Positions 52,154 through 60,054 of a stretch of DNA of 64,000 nt are shown piece after piece; the first letter of the stretch is position 1, and each line of letters starts with the position of its first letter. The notes under the pieces are model-generated. The model saw nothing but the letters and a program-made list of their open reading frames with translations. It had not been told where the DNA came from and ran no database searches. The stretch lies in assembly GCA_007745635.1 (NCBI GenBank), contig CP036272.1:5165495-5229494 (forward strand), read 5' to 3'. The stretch is from Stieleria bergensis (GTDB lineage Bacteria; Planctomycetota; Planctomycetia; Pirellulales; Pirellulaceae). The translations under genes were made by a program, and so were the position numbers.

Positions 52154-53677
52154 TTACAACCGATCGGCGATTTGCACAACGTCCGGCATGTCGACAACGA
52201 ACGTCCGCTCGATGTCCGATAGTGGTTCGTGATGAGTGATTTGGTGATCGAGCACATCGAGGTCAGCGTCGGACGCGTCGTCGTCCCGTTCGATCCGGTC
52301 GGCGATGCGTTGACGCAGCGTTTGTGGATCGCTGTGGCAATCAAGGATCGCAAACGGGACACCTTGTCGCTGGGCAATGTCATGAAATCGCTGACGATCG
52401 GCACGTTTCAAAAACGTCGCGTCGAGGATGACGCTGTAGCCAGCGTGAAGAATATTGCTTGCAAGTTCGGTCAGTCGTGCGTAGGTTCGCTCGTTCGTTT
52501 GGGGGTCGTACATCTTCGATCGAACGTCCGCTGACGGTCGGTCCGTCGGCGACAAACCGAACAAGCGTTTGCGTTCGATGTCGCTGCGAAGTCGAAAAGC
52601 CTCGTGGCGCTGCACGACGGCTTCGCTGAGTGTGGTCTTCCCGCTGCCGCTAAAACCGTGCGTGATCCAAAGTCGTGGAGACTCTCGCAGCGTGAATCGG
52701 TACGCCAATTCAAAGTGTTCTTGGCGGTCTTGTTCGTCGCCACGCATCGACGCCGCCAATCCGCGGACCAACGCACGATAAAACAGAAACAGACGTAGCA
52801 GGTCGAGCGAACCATAGTCGCCGGTGCGTTCCAGGTAGGCGTTCATGAACGAACGAGAAAGATCGAGGTGACCACGCGCGGCAAAGTCCATCGCCAGGAA
52901 CGCGGCATCGCTGAGGACGTCGATCCATTGCAAGCGTTCGTTGAACTCGATGCCATCGAAGGGAATCAATTCTCCATTCCACTGCACCACATTGGCCAAG
53001 TGCAAATCACCATGACAGGAACGAATGAAACCGCCTTCGATCCGCTGGGACAGAAGGTCCAGATGATCGCGAAAGAACTCGTTCGACCAGTCATGCAGCA
53101 CCTTCAATATCGCCGCTTCGCCGGGCGTCGCATCACGCTGTAGTGTTTCGATGATCTCGTGAACGTTGCGAACCAGGAAGTCCGGCCACTGTGCCGCGAT
53201 GCGGTCGTGACCGACGTTGGCCGACTGGTGAAAGGTCGCCACCGTCTCGGCCAAGCGAAACACCTCGGAGGTCGTCATGCGGTGCGATTCGATACGTTCG
53301 CTCAACAGCGCTCCTTCGGGGAAACGCCGCATCTTGACGGCATATTCGATCGCTTCGCCTTCGCCGTCGACTTCGAGACGCTCGCCGTCAGACGTGATTG
53401 GCACGACGCCAAGATAAAGGTCGTCCGCGTATCGAGAATCCAGTCGTAGTTCTTCCTGGCAGTAGTGCTGACGAAGTCCCAGTGTGCTGTAGTCCAGGAA
53501 ATCCGTCTTGATCGGTTTCTTGACCTTGTAGGCAAACTCGCCGGCCAGGAAAACGACCGAAATGTGCGTTTGATGAACAACTACTGGTTTAGGTACCTCG
53601 TGCGGATAGGCGTCAACTCGACGCAATTTGTCGACAAATGCTTCGACCGAGATCAGTGCTTGAGTTGACATGGTCAT
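52154..53677 (-). CDS. Aminoglycoside-phosphotransferase-like / P-loop kinase fusion
   Basis: 507 residues. The N-terminal half is APH-like, with FAYKVKKPIKTDFLDYSTLG (ATP-lysine region), SCHGDLHLANVVQWNGELIP (catalytic HGD loop) and FDGIEFNERLQWIDVLSD. The C-terminal half (from about 335) is an AAA_33-type kinase with Walker A THGFSGSGKTTLSEAV, RSDIERKRLFGL and ILDATFLKRADRQRF. The same two-domain layout is found in M. tuberculosis Rv2004c, a DosR-regulon gene. Substrate unknown. AGGA lies 7 nt before the ATG at 53677; another ATG follows at 53671. Part of the USP operon. Confidence 0.87.
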   Translation of the reverse strand: MTMSTQALISVEAFVDKLRRVDAYPHEVPKPVVVHQTHISVVFLAGEFAYKVKKPIKTDFLDYSTLGLRQHYCQEELRLDSRYADDLYLGVVPITSDGERLEVDGEGEAIEYAVKMRRFPEGALLSERIESHRMTTSEVFRLAETVATFHQSANVGHDRIAAQWPDFLVRNVHEIIETLQRDATPGEAAILKVLHDWSNEFFRDHLDLLSQRIEGGFIRSCHGDLHLANVVQWNGELIPFDGIEFNERLQWIDVLSDAAFLAMDFAARGHLDLSRSFMNAYLERTGDYGSLDLLRLFLFYRALVRGLAASMRGDEQDRQEHFELAYRFTLRESPRLWITHGFSGSGKTTLSEAVVQRHEAFRLRSDIERKRLFGLSPTDRPSADVRSKMYDPQTNERTYARLTELASNILHAGYSVILDATFLKRADRQRFHDIAQRQGVPFAILDCHSDPQTLRQRIADRIERDDDASDADLDVLDHQITHHEPLSDIERTFVVDMPDVVQIADRL

Positions 53678-53781
53678 CGAACCATCCTGAAAAGTGACGC
53701 CAGCGGACACGACCGCGATGGGTGGGGCACAACCAATCGTTGGATCGGCCCGCTGACGTTGGGGCACGGTTAGGAAGGTCG

Positions 53782-54216
53782 CTACTTGACCTCCAACTTC
53801 ACAAGCTCAACGCGGTGTTTCCGCATGTAGGAATGGCACTCGACGCAGCGGACCGTCAACGCGACATAACCCATCGCCGCGCGGTGGATGTCTTTTTCCG
53901 CGGCGGCTTCGGCGACTAAATCCGCGGCACGTTGAAAGTCACGGCTTTGCGAAGCGTACTCTTTGGTTTGAATCACGTTCCAACCAGACTCGGTGCTCAG
54001 TAAACGCAAAGCCCTCGCGTTACTGGCGATCTTGTCAAACTCCTCCAGCGTCAGACCTTCCAGAATGGCCTTCGAGCGATCCAACTTCATCCGCATCAAA
54101 GGCGTCAGGTTGGATGGCGGTGCGGCCGTCGAATCCTGGCCGGGCGGGTCGGCCCGAAGGACACAAACCATCGCAAGAGAAGTGATCAAAACGGACAATA
54201 TCAACATGCGTTTCAT
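53782..54216 (-). CDS. Cytochrome c'-like protein, paralogue 2
   Basis: 144 residues. Signal peptide (residues 1-23, ILSVLITSLAMVCVLRAD), helical body, and one heme site CVECHSYM about 22 residues from the C-terminus. LDRSKAILEGLTLEEFDKIA then SNARALRLLS aligns with LDYSTDILRGLSMGDFDLIE in the copy at 38864-39298. Probably a periplasmic four-helix c-type cytochrome binding NO, CO or acting as an electron carrier. It lies 8 bp after universal stress gene 3 in the same operon, which is why it is likely co-regulated with it. Confidence 0.82.
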   Translation of the reverse strand: MKRMLILSVLITSLAMVCVLRADPPGQDSTAAPPSNLTPLMRMKLDRSKAILEGLTLEEFDKIASNARALRLLSTESGWNVIQTKEYASQSRDFQRAADLVAEAAAEKDIHRAAMGYVALTVRCVECHSYMRKHRVELVKLEVK

Positions 54217-54224
54217 GGGGGGAC

Positions 54225-55199
54225 TTACAGTAGAGGCAATGGTTGGTCTTCTTCGGTCAAAAGCGCTTCACTCATTTCGACCGGCGAAACAAAACCGTTC
54301 GGCTTCAACGCAAGCAGCGAACACGTTGCATTGGGTATGACGGTTTCGGCGGTGTTGCCGATCAGGAATCCGGCGACTCCGGTTCGGCAAACGGTGCCCA
54401 TAACCAACAAATCCGCCTCGACTTCATCAGCGATGTTGCGGATCACCGACGCGGGGGAACCATGCCGCAGATGAACGCGAATGTCGTGTGCATCCGCGAA
54501 GGGTGCTTGCAACAGTTCATCCAGCGCTTTGTGGACCTTGGCTTCGTGATCCTTGCGAATGGAATCGACGGCGTCGTCACCGGCGTGACGTCGCATCGAA
54601 TCCTCCATCCAAATTTGCCAAGCTGCGACGACGTGTAGTTGGGCGTTGTCTCGCTGGGCAATCGAATACGCGAGTTCCAGGATCTGGCGATTCAGATCGG
54701 TGTGAGTCTTGTCTTCGGATTCAACATCAATGGCCGCAAGCACTTGATCGAATTCGCCATGAATCTCCGGCTTCAACAACCAAACAGGGCACGGGCAAAG
54801 ACGCAGCAGTGACTTTGCGACGCTGCCGAATAATCGACCCGCCGCCGAGAATCCATCCGCCGTCTTGACCACCAAATCGTGGTCATCGTTGACGACCTGC
54901 CGAGTGATCTCCGTCGCCGGATCACCGATCGCAACCACGACATCCAGCGGTACTGCTGTGTCCGAAAAGTCGGCGGCGATGTCAAGCAGCTTTCGCCGGC
55001 GGTCGGCGGCGACCAGCTTTTCAAGCTCGTCGGGTTTGGCAATGTCGGTCATCATCCCTAGTGCTTTGGGAAGCGGTTTGACAACGTCCATCAACGTCAG
55101 TCGGGCTTTGTTTTCCAGTGCCAGCGTCGTCGCCCGCGTAACCGCCGTTTCGGGCTGTTCGGTGCCGGCATAGACCAAGATGTGCTTAAAGTTTTGCAT
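54225..55199 (-). CDS. Universal stress protein, UspE-like
   Basis: 324 residues with two USP domains: HILVYAGTEQPETAVTRATT (first) and FDQVLAAIDVESEDKTHTDL (second). In the first domain the ATP-loop is degenerate (VVKTADGFSAAGRLFGSVAK), while the second has MGTVCRTGVAGFLIGNTAET, a UspE-type variant of the G-2x-G-9x-G motif. UspE-like proteins act in motility, adhesion and stress survival. The ATG at 55199 follows the previous stop by 14 bp; the upstream extension of the frame overlaps that gene and is rejected. Confidence 0.88.
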   Translation of the reverse strand: MQNFKHILVYAGTEQPETAVTRATTLALENKARLTLMDVVKPLPKALGMMTDIAKPDELEKLVAADRRRKLLDIAADFSDTAVPLDVVVAIGDPATEITRQVVNDDHDLVVKTADGFSAAGRLFGSVAKSLLRLCPCPVWLLKPEIHGEFDQVLAAIDVESEDKTHTDLNRQILELAYSIAQRDNAQLHVVAAWQIWMEDSMRRHAGDDAVDSIRKDHEAKVHKALDELLQAPFADAHDIRVHLRHGSPASVIRNIADEVEADLLVMGTVCRTGVAGFLIGNTAETVIPNATCSLLALKPNGFVSPVEMSEALLTEEDQPLPLL

Positions 55200-55213
55200 C
55201 GGATGTTCTCGGG

Positions 55214-56113
55214 CTAAGTGGTGGCGGTCTCGGTTTTCTGCGTTGACTTTTTCACACCCTGAATCATTCGGTTGCGAGTGATCCAGACGCTGCATGGGGC
55301 GTGGCGGAGCACGTAACGCGTCATGCTGCCCATTAGCACGCGGCTCAACCTGCTGCGAGGCGTTTCTCCGACGACGACCAAATCGACATCGTTGCCTTCG
55401 AGGTAATGCACCAAGCCTTCACCGATGTGATCGAAGTGAACTAAATGACCGGTCGCGTTGGGTGCGACTTGGTGAAGTCGCCCGGCCGCCTCTTCTACGA
55501 AGTCTTTGGAGGGGCCTTCGTAGGGCACGTCATAAAAGCCGGGTTCGTAGGTCACCGAGACCACTCGCACGTCGGTCTGGCCGGTCCAATCAAACTCCGC
55601 AAACTCTTCCATGGCGGCCTCGGCCGGCCCACTTTCTTCATAGCCGATCGCGACGCGAAGTTGTTTTCGCTGAGTCAGCGCATCGGTGGGACGCGCCACC
55701 AACACGCTGCACGGGGCATGCGTGGCGACGTAGTCACTGGTGCTGCCCAGCAACATGCGAGCGACCGATGAGTGACCCGTTGCACCAAGGACGATCAGTT
55801 CCGGTTGTTCTCCCTTGGCGATCGCCACGATGGTCTCGGCCGGACTGCCTTCGCGGACGACGTGCCGAAGATTGACATCGGCTCCTTCAAACAGGGCAGC
55901 GATTTCAGCATACGCTTGGTCGGCCGATTCACGTTCGCGAGCCAAGCAGGTTTCGATCCAGTCGCCGACCAAGTAGGTCTTGTGCGTGCCGGGAACGAAC
56001 AACGCGCTGACGATCGTCAGTTCAATCGTTTCATCATGTGGCAGGTGGGCCAGGAATCGAGCGGCTTGCAGAGAGGGTTCCGAGCCGTCGGTGGCGAGCA
56101 TTATCTTTTTCAT
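55214..56113 (-). CDS. Tandem-domain universal stress protein
   Basis: 299 residues, two USP domains. Domain 1 has KKIMLATDGSEPSLQAARFL and an intact ATP motif GATGHSSVARMLLGSTSDYV; domain 2 ends with GETPRSRLSRVLMGSMTRYV. Close in layout to the protein at 30988-31962. A GGGAG ribosome binding site lies 7 nt before the ATG at 56113. It is the first gene of the six-gene minus-strand operon (two USPs, cytochrome c', APH/P-loop, DHOD-like, membrane protein), which follows a sigma-54 promoter. Confidence 0.9.
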   Translation of the reverse strand: MKKIMLATDGSEPSLQAARFLAHLPHDETIELTIVSALFVPGTHKTYLVGDWIETCLARERESADQAYAEIAALFEGADVNLRHVVREGSPAETIVAIAKGEQPELIVLGATGHSSVARMLLGSTSDYVATHAPCSVLVARPTDALTQRKQLRVAIGYEESGPAEAAMEEFAEFDWTGQTDVRVVSVTYEPGFYDVPYEGPSKDFVEEAAGRLHQVAPNATGHLVHFDHIGEGLVHYLEGNDVDLVVVGETPRSRLSRVLMGSMTRYVLRHAPCSVWITRNRMIQGVKKSTQKTETATT

Positions 56114-56143
56114 GGCAAACTCCCGTGGTTGCAAGAATGACAA

Positions 56144-56159
56144 CGCACTCGGGATGCCA
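56144..56159 (-). promoter_or_regulatory. Sigma-54 promoter of the six-gene USP operon
   Basis: On the minus strand: TGGCATCCCGAGTGCG, GG-N10-GC with TGGCAT at -24, 30 bp before the ATG. Confidence 0.65.
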
Positions 56160-56192
56160 AAACGCTTTCTCAACAAATCGAGCCAATGAACC

Positions 56193-56206
56193 GTGCTCCG
56201 ACGCAC
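56193..56206. promoter_or_regulatory. GTGC-N6-GCAC palindrome between divergent promoters
   Basis: GTGCTCCGACGCAC, whose complement GTGCGTCGGAGCAC differs by one base from the site at 63068. It is centred 41.5 bp from the USP promoter GG and 70.5 bp from the TerB-like promoter GG. Confidence 0.65.
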
Positions 56207-56268
56207 AGGTGGGCGGGTTGGCTCGCGGGAATGACCAATCAAGCCACGGAAAAGTGTTACGAACCTTG

Positions 56269-56284
56269 TGGCCTTCCGTTTGCT
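56269..56284 (+). promoter_or_regulatory. Sigma-54 promoter of TerB-like gene 2
   Basis: TGGCCTTCCGTTTGCT, GG-N10-GC with TTTGCT, 43 bp before the ATG. Confidence 0.7.
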
Positions 56285-56327
56285 TGTTCATGGAGACGAT
56301 CGTCTACCATCAACAAGGATTTCGCCC

Positions 56328-56906
56328 ATGACCCGCCTCAAGAACAAATCTCCCGAGCAACGTCAAATCGAATCCGATCACTTCTTTGCCGAATTGGAAC
56401 AGCAGATCGTCAAGCAACTTCGCGAGGATGCCAGCAGCCCCGAAGGTCGCGAGGAGCTGATTCGCAGCACCGGCATTCACGATACCGAATTGATTGACGA
56501 GCTGGGCAAATTGGGTGTGACGGCCGACGGGCTGATGGCGTTGAGGTTGTTCCCGCTGGTGCTGGTCGCTTGGGCGGAACAGAACGCCGACGCGAGCGAG
56601 CGTGACGCCGTGATGACGCAGGCCGTACGACAGGGCGTTCGCGAAGACTCAACGGCGTGGGTTCTGTTGGATCAATGGCTGCAAAAACGTCCACCCGGTA
56701 TCGGTGTCGATGCCTGGAAGCGATACACACACGAGATGTTCACAGAGATGTCCAACGTCGCGCAGAATCGCTTGATCGAATTGACCGAGAAGCAAATGAC
56801 CAGCGTCGCCAAAGCATCCGGTGGTCATCTCGGATTCGGCAAGGTCTCCGCCAAGGAGAAAGCGATCATCCATCAGATCATCGAGTCGATGAAACGGCAA
56901 CGATAG
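56328..56906 (+). CDS. TerB-like hypothetical protein, paralogue 2
   Basis: 192 residues, soluble, helical. Same layout as 32092-32667: a charged N-terminal helix, a middle LFPLVLVAWAEQNADASERD (TerB-like acidic motif), WVLLDQWLQKRPP, and C-terminal ASGGHLGFGKVSAKE. AAGGA 9 nt before the ATG supports this start. It is convergent with the HHH protein, 15 bp apart. Metal binding is possible but not shown; the duplication in one regulon suggests a dosage or partner difference. Confidence 0.72.
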   Translation: MTRLKNKSPEQRQIESDHFFAELEQQIVKQLREDASSPEGREELIRSTGIHDTELIDELGKLGVTADGLMALRLFPLVLVAWAEQNADASERDAVMTQAVRQGVREDSTAWVLLDQWLQKRPPGIGVDAWKRYTHEMFTEMSNVAQNRLIELTEKQMTSVAKASGGHLGFGKVSAKEKAIIHQIIESMKRQR

Positions 56907-56921
56907 AGTCACCGCGTCTTT

Positions 56922-57914
56922 CTAGCCGTGAACGCCACGTCGGCCTTCGTCTTCTTCCCATTGTGTCGGCAGTTCGGGATGTGGCGGGTGGCCGGCTTCA
57001 CGGTGGTGAAACGCGTTATGCTTGCGATAGTAGCCTTGGCAGTCCTCTTCGCGACCACGGACGATACGGAACCCTTTCAACTTGCCGAATTGGGAAGTGA
57101 TGACTGTCCAGCAACCATGGGCGTTCGCGTCGTCGCGAAAGACAACGACCCAATCGTGAGTCGCGTTCTGCTGATGAGCCTTGGCGGTATTAGAAAACAT
57201 CGCGGTGTAATGCCGGCCGTCACGCTCGGTGTGCATGATCGGCAACCATGATTCGCGGTCCGGGTTGTGTTGCGACGGTGTGATCTTGGCCAGACTGCCG
57301 GCTTCGACCCGCTCGCGATACTCGCGGTCGATGTCCATAATTTCGTCGACGGGAATCGCATCGAATTGATCGACCGATCGCTCGGTCATGGCGTCGTCGG
57401 CACTGCGATGGGCCAGGCACGCGCGGATCGCTTCGACTCGTTTCTTGCCGAGACCAGGGACCTTCAACAGCCGACCATCGTTCGCAGCCGACCTCAATTC
57501 CGCGAGCGTTTCAACGTGCAGGTGCTCATGAATACGATGCGATAGCTGAGGCCCGATGCCCGGTAATGTCGCGAAGAAGTGTTCCGCTTGTGGTTGTCCC
57601 TGCAATCGGTCCAGCAACGGTATCCAACCGATGCGGAGCGACGATTCGATCAGACTGGCGATTGAATGACCGATCGTCGGAAGAGCAATGAGTCCTTCCA
57701 ACCCTTCGTGCTCAATTATCTCGCGTACCGGCGTGGGAAGCTGAGCGGTCGTTTCGGCAGCGGCCCGATACGCTCGCACGCGAAATTCGTTTGCTTTTTG
57801 TTCGGCCAACAGATCGGCGATTTGCCGCAACTGGTTCGCGATCGCCTCGTTCTCGTGCAAGCCTTCAATTTGCTCGGCCGCATGAATGGGATCCGACGAT
57901 TGAATGACAACCAT
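56922..57914 (-). CDS. PolX-like helix-hairpin-helix protein lacking the polymerase domain
   Basis: 330 residues. The N-terminal NEAIANQLRQIADLLAEQKA then FRVRAYRAAAETTAQL is the 8-kDa domain of bacterial family X DNA polymerases. Two HhH motifs follow: FATLPGIGPQLSHRIHEHL and LLKVPGLGKKRVEAIRACL. The nucleotidyl-transfer palm with its aspartates and the PHP domain are absent. A separate C-terminal domain of about 130 residues (WLPIMHTERDGRHYTAMFSN; HDWVVVFRDDANAHGCWTVI) of unknown role replaces them. It may bind damaged or branched DNA. Downstream of the DHOD-like gene by 15 bp, in one unit. Confidence 0.78.
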   Translation of the reverse strand: MVVIQSSDPIHAAEQIEGLHENEAIANQLRQIADLLAEQKANEFRVRAYRAAAETTAQLPTPVREIIEHEGLEGLIALPTIGHSIASLIESSLRIGWIPLLDRLQGQPQAEHFFATLPGIGPQLSHRIHEHLHVETLAELRSAANDGRLLKVPGLGKKRVEAIRACLAHRSADDAMTERSVDQFDAIPVDEIMDIDREYRERVEAGSLAKITPSQHNPDRESWLPIMHTERDGRHYTAMFSNTAKAHQQNATHDWVVVFRDDANAHGCWTVITSQFGKLKGFRIVRGREEDCQGYYRKHNAFHHREAGHPPHPELPTQWEEDEGRRGVHG

Positions 57915-57929
57915 GACGCTCTCCAGGAA

Positions 57930-58988
57930 TCAAGTTTGGTGTCCGTACGCGTCGCCGGATTGCGGCGACACCTCGGGCGTGGGATCAAAATAGGTCTCGC
58001 TGCGAGTGAGCGGATCGATGTATTCCATTCGCATGAATCGTTCTTCGTTGACCGGTTCGACCGGACGGGCAGCCAGGAACTCTCGCAACGTTTGATGGTG
58101 GCTCCACTCGACATGACGGCGAATCCCGTCGACGATTTCGCGAATCGCGTCGGGGCCGTGGCGATAGACGACCGAGGTCACCATCACGACATCCGCACCG
58201 GCGATCATCGCCTTGATGGCGTCTTCGCCGGTTGCCACGCCGCCACTGGCGGCGATCGAAGCATCCGGCGTGGTGGATCGCGATCGAACGACGCCTTCCA
58301 AGATGGCCCCCAAAGAATGAAGCGGCGACAGTTCCCAATGAATCGTCCAGTGCATCCGGTCGACACTCACGTCCCAGTGCGGTGTGTGCGTGAACAACAC
58401 CAACCCGTCGCAGACCGCTCCATCGCCATCATCAAGCGTTAGTTGTCGCGCCATCGACGCGAGATTCGTGTATCGCTGCGAAATCTTCGCAGCGAGAGGA
58501 ATCTGCACCTCGTCGCGGACTTGCCGCACCATATTGCACATGCGGGCCTCGGCATCGTTGGATGTTTCTAGTTCGTCATAGACGACCTGTTGCAGATTGA
58601 ATTCGATCGCGTGCGCGCCCGCCGATTCGATCTCCTTCGCAAATCCAAGCCACGCGCCCCCGGATGATCCGTTCAAACTGGCAATGACCGGAACGTCGAA
58701 CAGGCTGCGAAGTTCCTCGATTGTTTGCAGGTACCCATCCGCACCGCCGTTATAGTGATTTTGTTGGGGTTGATAGCCGCTATGTGACAGAGCACGCAGC
58801 GGATCGTCCGTCTTCATGCATCGGTGGACGATCTGTTCTTGCAAGATCGACGGCAGCACGATCGCCCCGGCACCCGCTTGAATCAACTGCCGCACGGTTT
58901 CGGGTTCTTTGGTCAACGGACAAGCACCGACGACGACGGGCGTGGAGAGTTCGAGCCCGAGATAGTCGACCGAAAGTTCACCAGACAT
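57930..58988 (-). CDS. Dihydroorotate-dehydrogenase-like flavoprotein, paralogue 2
   Basis: 352 residues. Opening LSTPVVVGACPLTKEPETVR then AGAGAIVLPSILQEQIVHR matches paralogue 1 (LTSPVIVGACPMSMNEHTRR). Further shared blocks: VIASLNGSSGGAWLGFAKEI, IPLAAKISQRYTNLASMARQ, and IAASGGVATGEDAIKAMIAG (FMN phosphate site). As in paralogue 1, no clear PyrD catalytic loop is seen. It heads a two-gene operon with the HHH protein. FMN-dependent oxidoreductase of unknown substrate. Confidence 0.85.
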   Translation of the reverse strand: MSGELSVDYLGLELSTPVVVGACPLTKEPETVRQLIQAGAGAIVLPSILQEQIVHRCMKTDDPLRALSHSGYQPQQNHYNGGADGYLQTIEELRSLFDVPVIASLNGSSGGAWLGFAKEIESAGAHAIEFNLQQVVYDELETSNDAEARMCNMVRQVRDEVQIPLAAKISQRYTNLASMARQLTLDDGDGAVCDGLVLFTHTPHWDVSVDRMHWTIHWELSPLHSLGAILEGVVRSRSTTPDASIAASGGVATGEDAIKAMIAGADVVMVTSVVYRHGPDAIREIVDGIRRHVEWSHHQTLREFLAARPVEPVNEERFMRMEYIDPLTRSETYFDPTPEVSPQSGDAYGHQT

Positions 58989-59033
58989 GTTTGGACTCCT
59001 TGAGATGAGATGGCGATTGCATCACCATCGAAA

Positions 59034-59049
59034 CGCAAAGCCCGTGCCC
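59034..59049 (-). promoter_or_regulatory. Sigma-54 promoter of the DHOD-like 2/HHH unit
   Basis: On the minus strand: GGGCACGGGCTTTGCG, GGCAC at -24 and TTTGC at -12 with exact spacing; 45 bp before the ATG. Confidence 0.78.
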
Positions 59050-59159
59050 CGGCCTTTTGATGTTAGTAATGATCCTGCGGGCGCGCCGGTGTGACACGGT
59101 GGATCACATCGGTGAGCACCCTGGCACCGGGCAAGCTCGAAACAACGACAATCTCGAAT

Positions 59160-59175
59160 CGGCACACGCGTTGCC
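59160..59175 (+). promoter_or_regulatory. Sigma-54 promoter of the hsp20-pfk operon
   Basis: CGGCACACGCGTTGCC, GGCAC-N5-TTGC with exact spacing, 69 bp before the ATG. A second, poorer GG-N10-GC element lies at 59122-59137. No full palindrome is seen in this divergent region. Confidence 0.75.
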
Positions 59176-59244
59176 TTGGTTCAGCATCAACGGCGACGAT
59201 GCTTTGATCGCCGTGTGCATCAACCGATTCAAGGAGAAAGAAAA

Positions 59245-59706
59245 ATGACTGGCACGCTCAGCAAACGAAATGGCCGCGGACTCTCCATGCCGGCCTTGGA
59301 AATGTTTCCCCAATTTCGCTCCATCGAAAACATGATGTCACGCATGTTTGATGATGGCGAAGACGGCTGGATGGGCGGAGCGATGGCTCCGACTCTGGAC
59401 GTATCGGAAACGGACAACGAAGTCGATGTGAAGATGGATCTGCCTGGCATGAAGCCTGAAGAGATCGACATCCAGGTCCACCAAAACGTGCTCACCATTC
59501 GTGGCGAACGCTCCGAGGAAACCGAAGAGAAGGACCGAACCTACCACCGCGTCGAACGACGTAGCGGTTCGTTTGCGAGAACGGTCTCACTGCCATCCGC
59601 GGTTGACGAAGACAATGTCGATGCGAACTACAAGGACGGCGTTTTGATCATCAAAATGCCAAAGACCAAAGAAGCTCAAGCCAAGAAGATCGCCGTGAAG
59701 GCGTGA
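59245..59706 (+). CDS. Hsp20 small heat-shock protein
   Basis: 153 residues. An N-terminal arm (FPQFRSIENMMSRMFDD) is followed by the alpha-crystallin domain (about 45-150): DVSETDNEVDVKMDLPGMKP, VLTIRGERSEETEEKDRTYH, RSGSFARTVSLPSAVDE, then NYKDGVLIIKMPKTKE. It forms ATP-independent chaperone oligomers. AAGGAG 9 nt before the ATG fixes the start. First gene of an operon with a coiled-coil protein, a DsrE protein and phosphofructokinase. The M. tuberculosis counterpart HspX is the hallmark DosR protein. Confidence 0.93.
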   Translation: MTGTLSKRNGRGLSMPALEMFPQFRSIENMMSRMFDDGEDGWMGGAMAPTLDVSETDNEVDVKMDLPGMKPEEIDIQVHQNVLTIRGERSEETEEKDRTYHRVERRSGSFARTVSLPSAVDEDNVDANYKDGVLIIKMPKTKEAQAKKIAVKA

Positions 59707-59721
59707 CCTCGGCTTGATGTA

Positions 59722-60027
59722 ATGACCATCTCCCAAACTCTTTCAGAGCTTAGTTCCATGCCTGCTTCCGCTCGACGATTGATCTCCAACATGATCGACG
59801 ACCTCAAAGAAGAACGCGACGAGTTGGCGTTGCAAGTTCATCTGGGCAAACAAGAAGCCAAGAGCGAACTGAAGCGGTTGAGCAAGAAACTCAATGAACT
59901 GAATCAGCGATCCGAACCGCTGAAAGATGCGGTGGAGGAATCCGGCGAGGATGTTTGGGTCGCGTTGCAATTGCTCGGCGATGAAATCAAAGAGGGCTAT
60001 CAACGCATTCGCAAGTCACTTTCTTAA
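59722..60027 (+). CDS. Small coiled-coil protein
   Basis: 101 residues, almost entirely helical and highly charged, with a heptad-like stretch DDLKEERDELALQVHLGKQE then SELKRLSKKLNELNQR. No transmembrane segment or known domain is seen. It lies 15 bp after hsp20 and 27 bp before the DsrE-like gene. It could be an adaptor of the chaperone or a scaffold; the function is unknown. Confidence 0.75.
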   Translation: MTISQTLSELSSMPASARRLISNMIDDLKEERDELALQVHLGKQEAKSELKRLSKKLNELNQRSEPLKDAVEESGEDVWVALQLLGDEIKEGYQRIRKSLS

Positions 60028-60054
60028 ATCTCAATTCATTCATTGGAGAAAACG

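Noticed and set aside
59122..59137. TGGCACCGGGCAAGCT as the main hsp20 promoter
   Set aside because: It has a perfect -24 half and correct spacing, but the -12 half is AAGC rather than TTGC; the site at 59160 is better.
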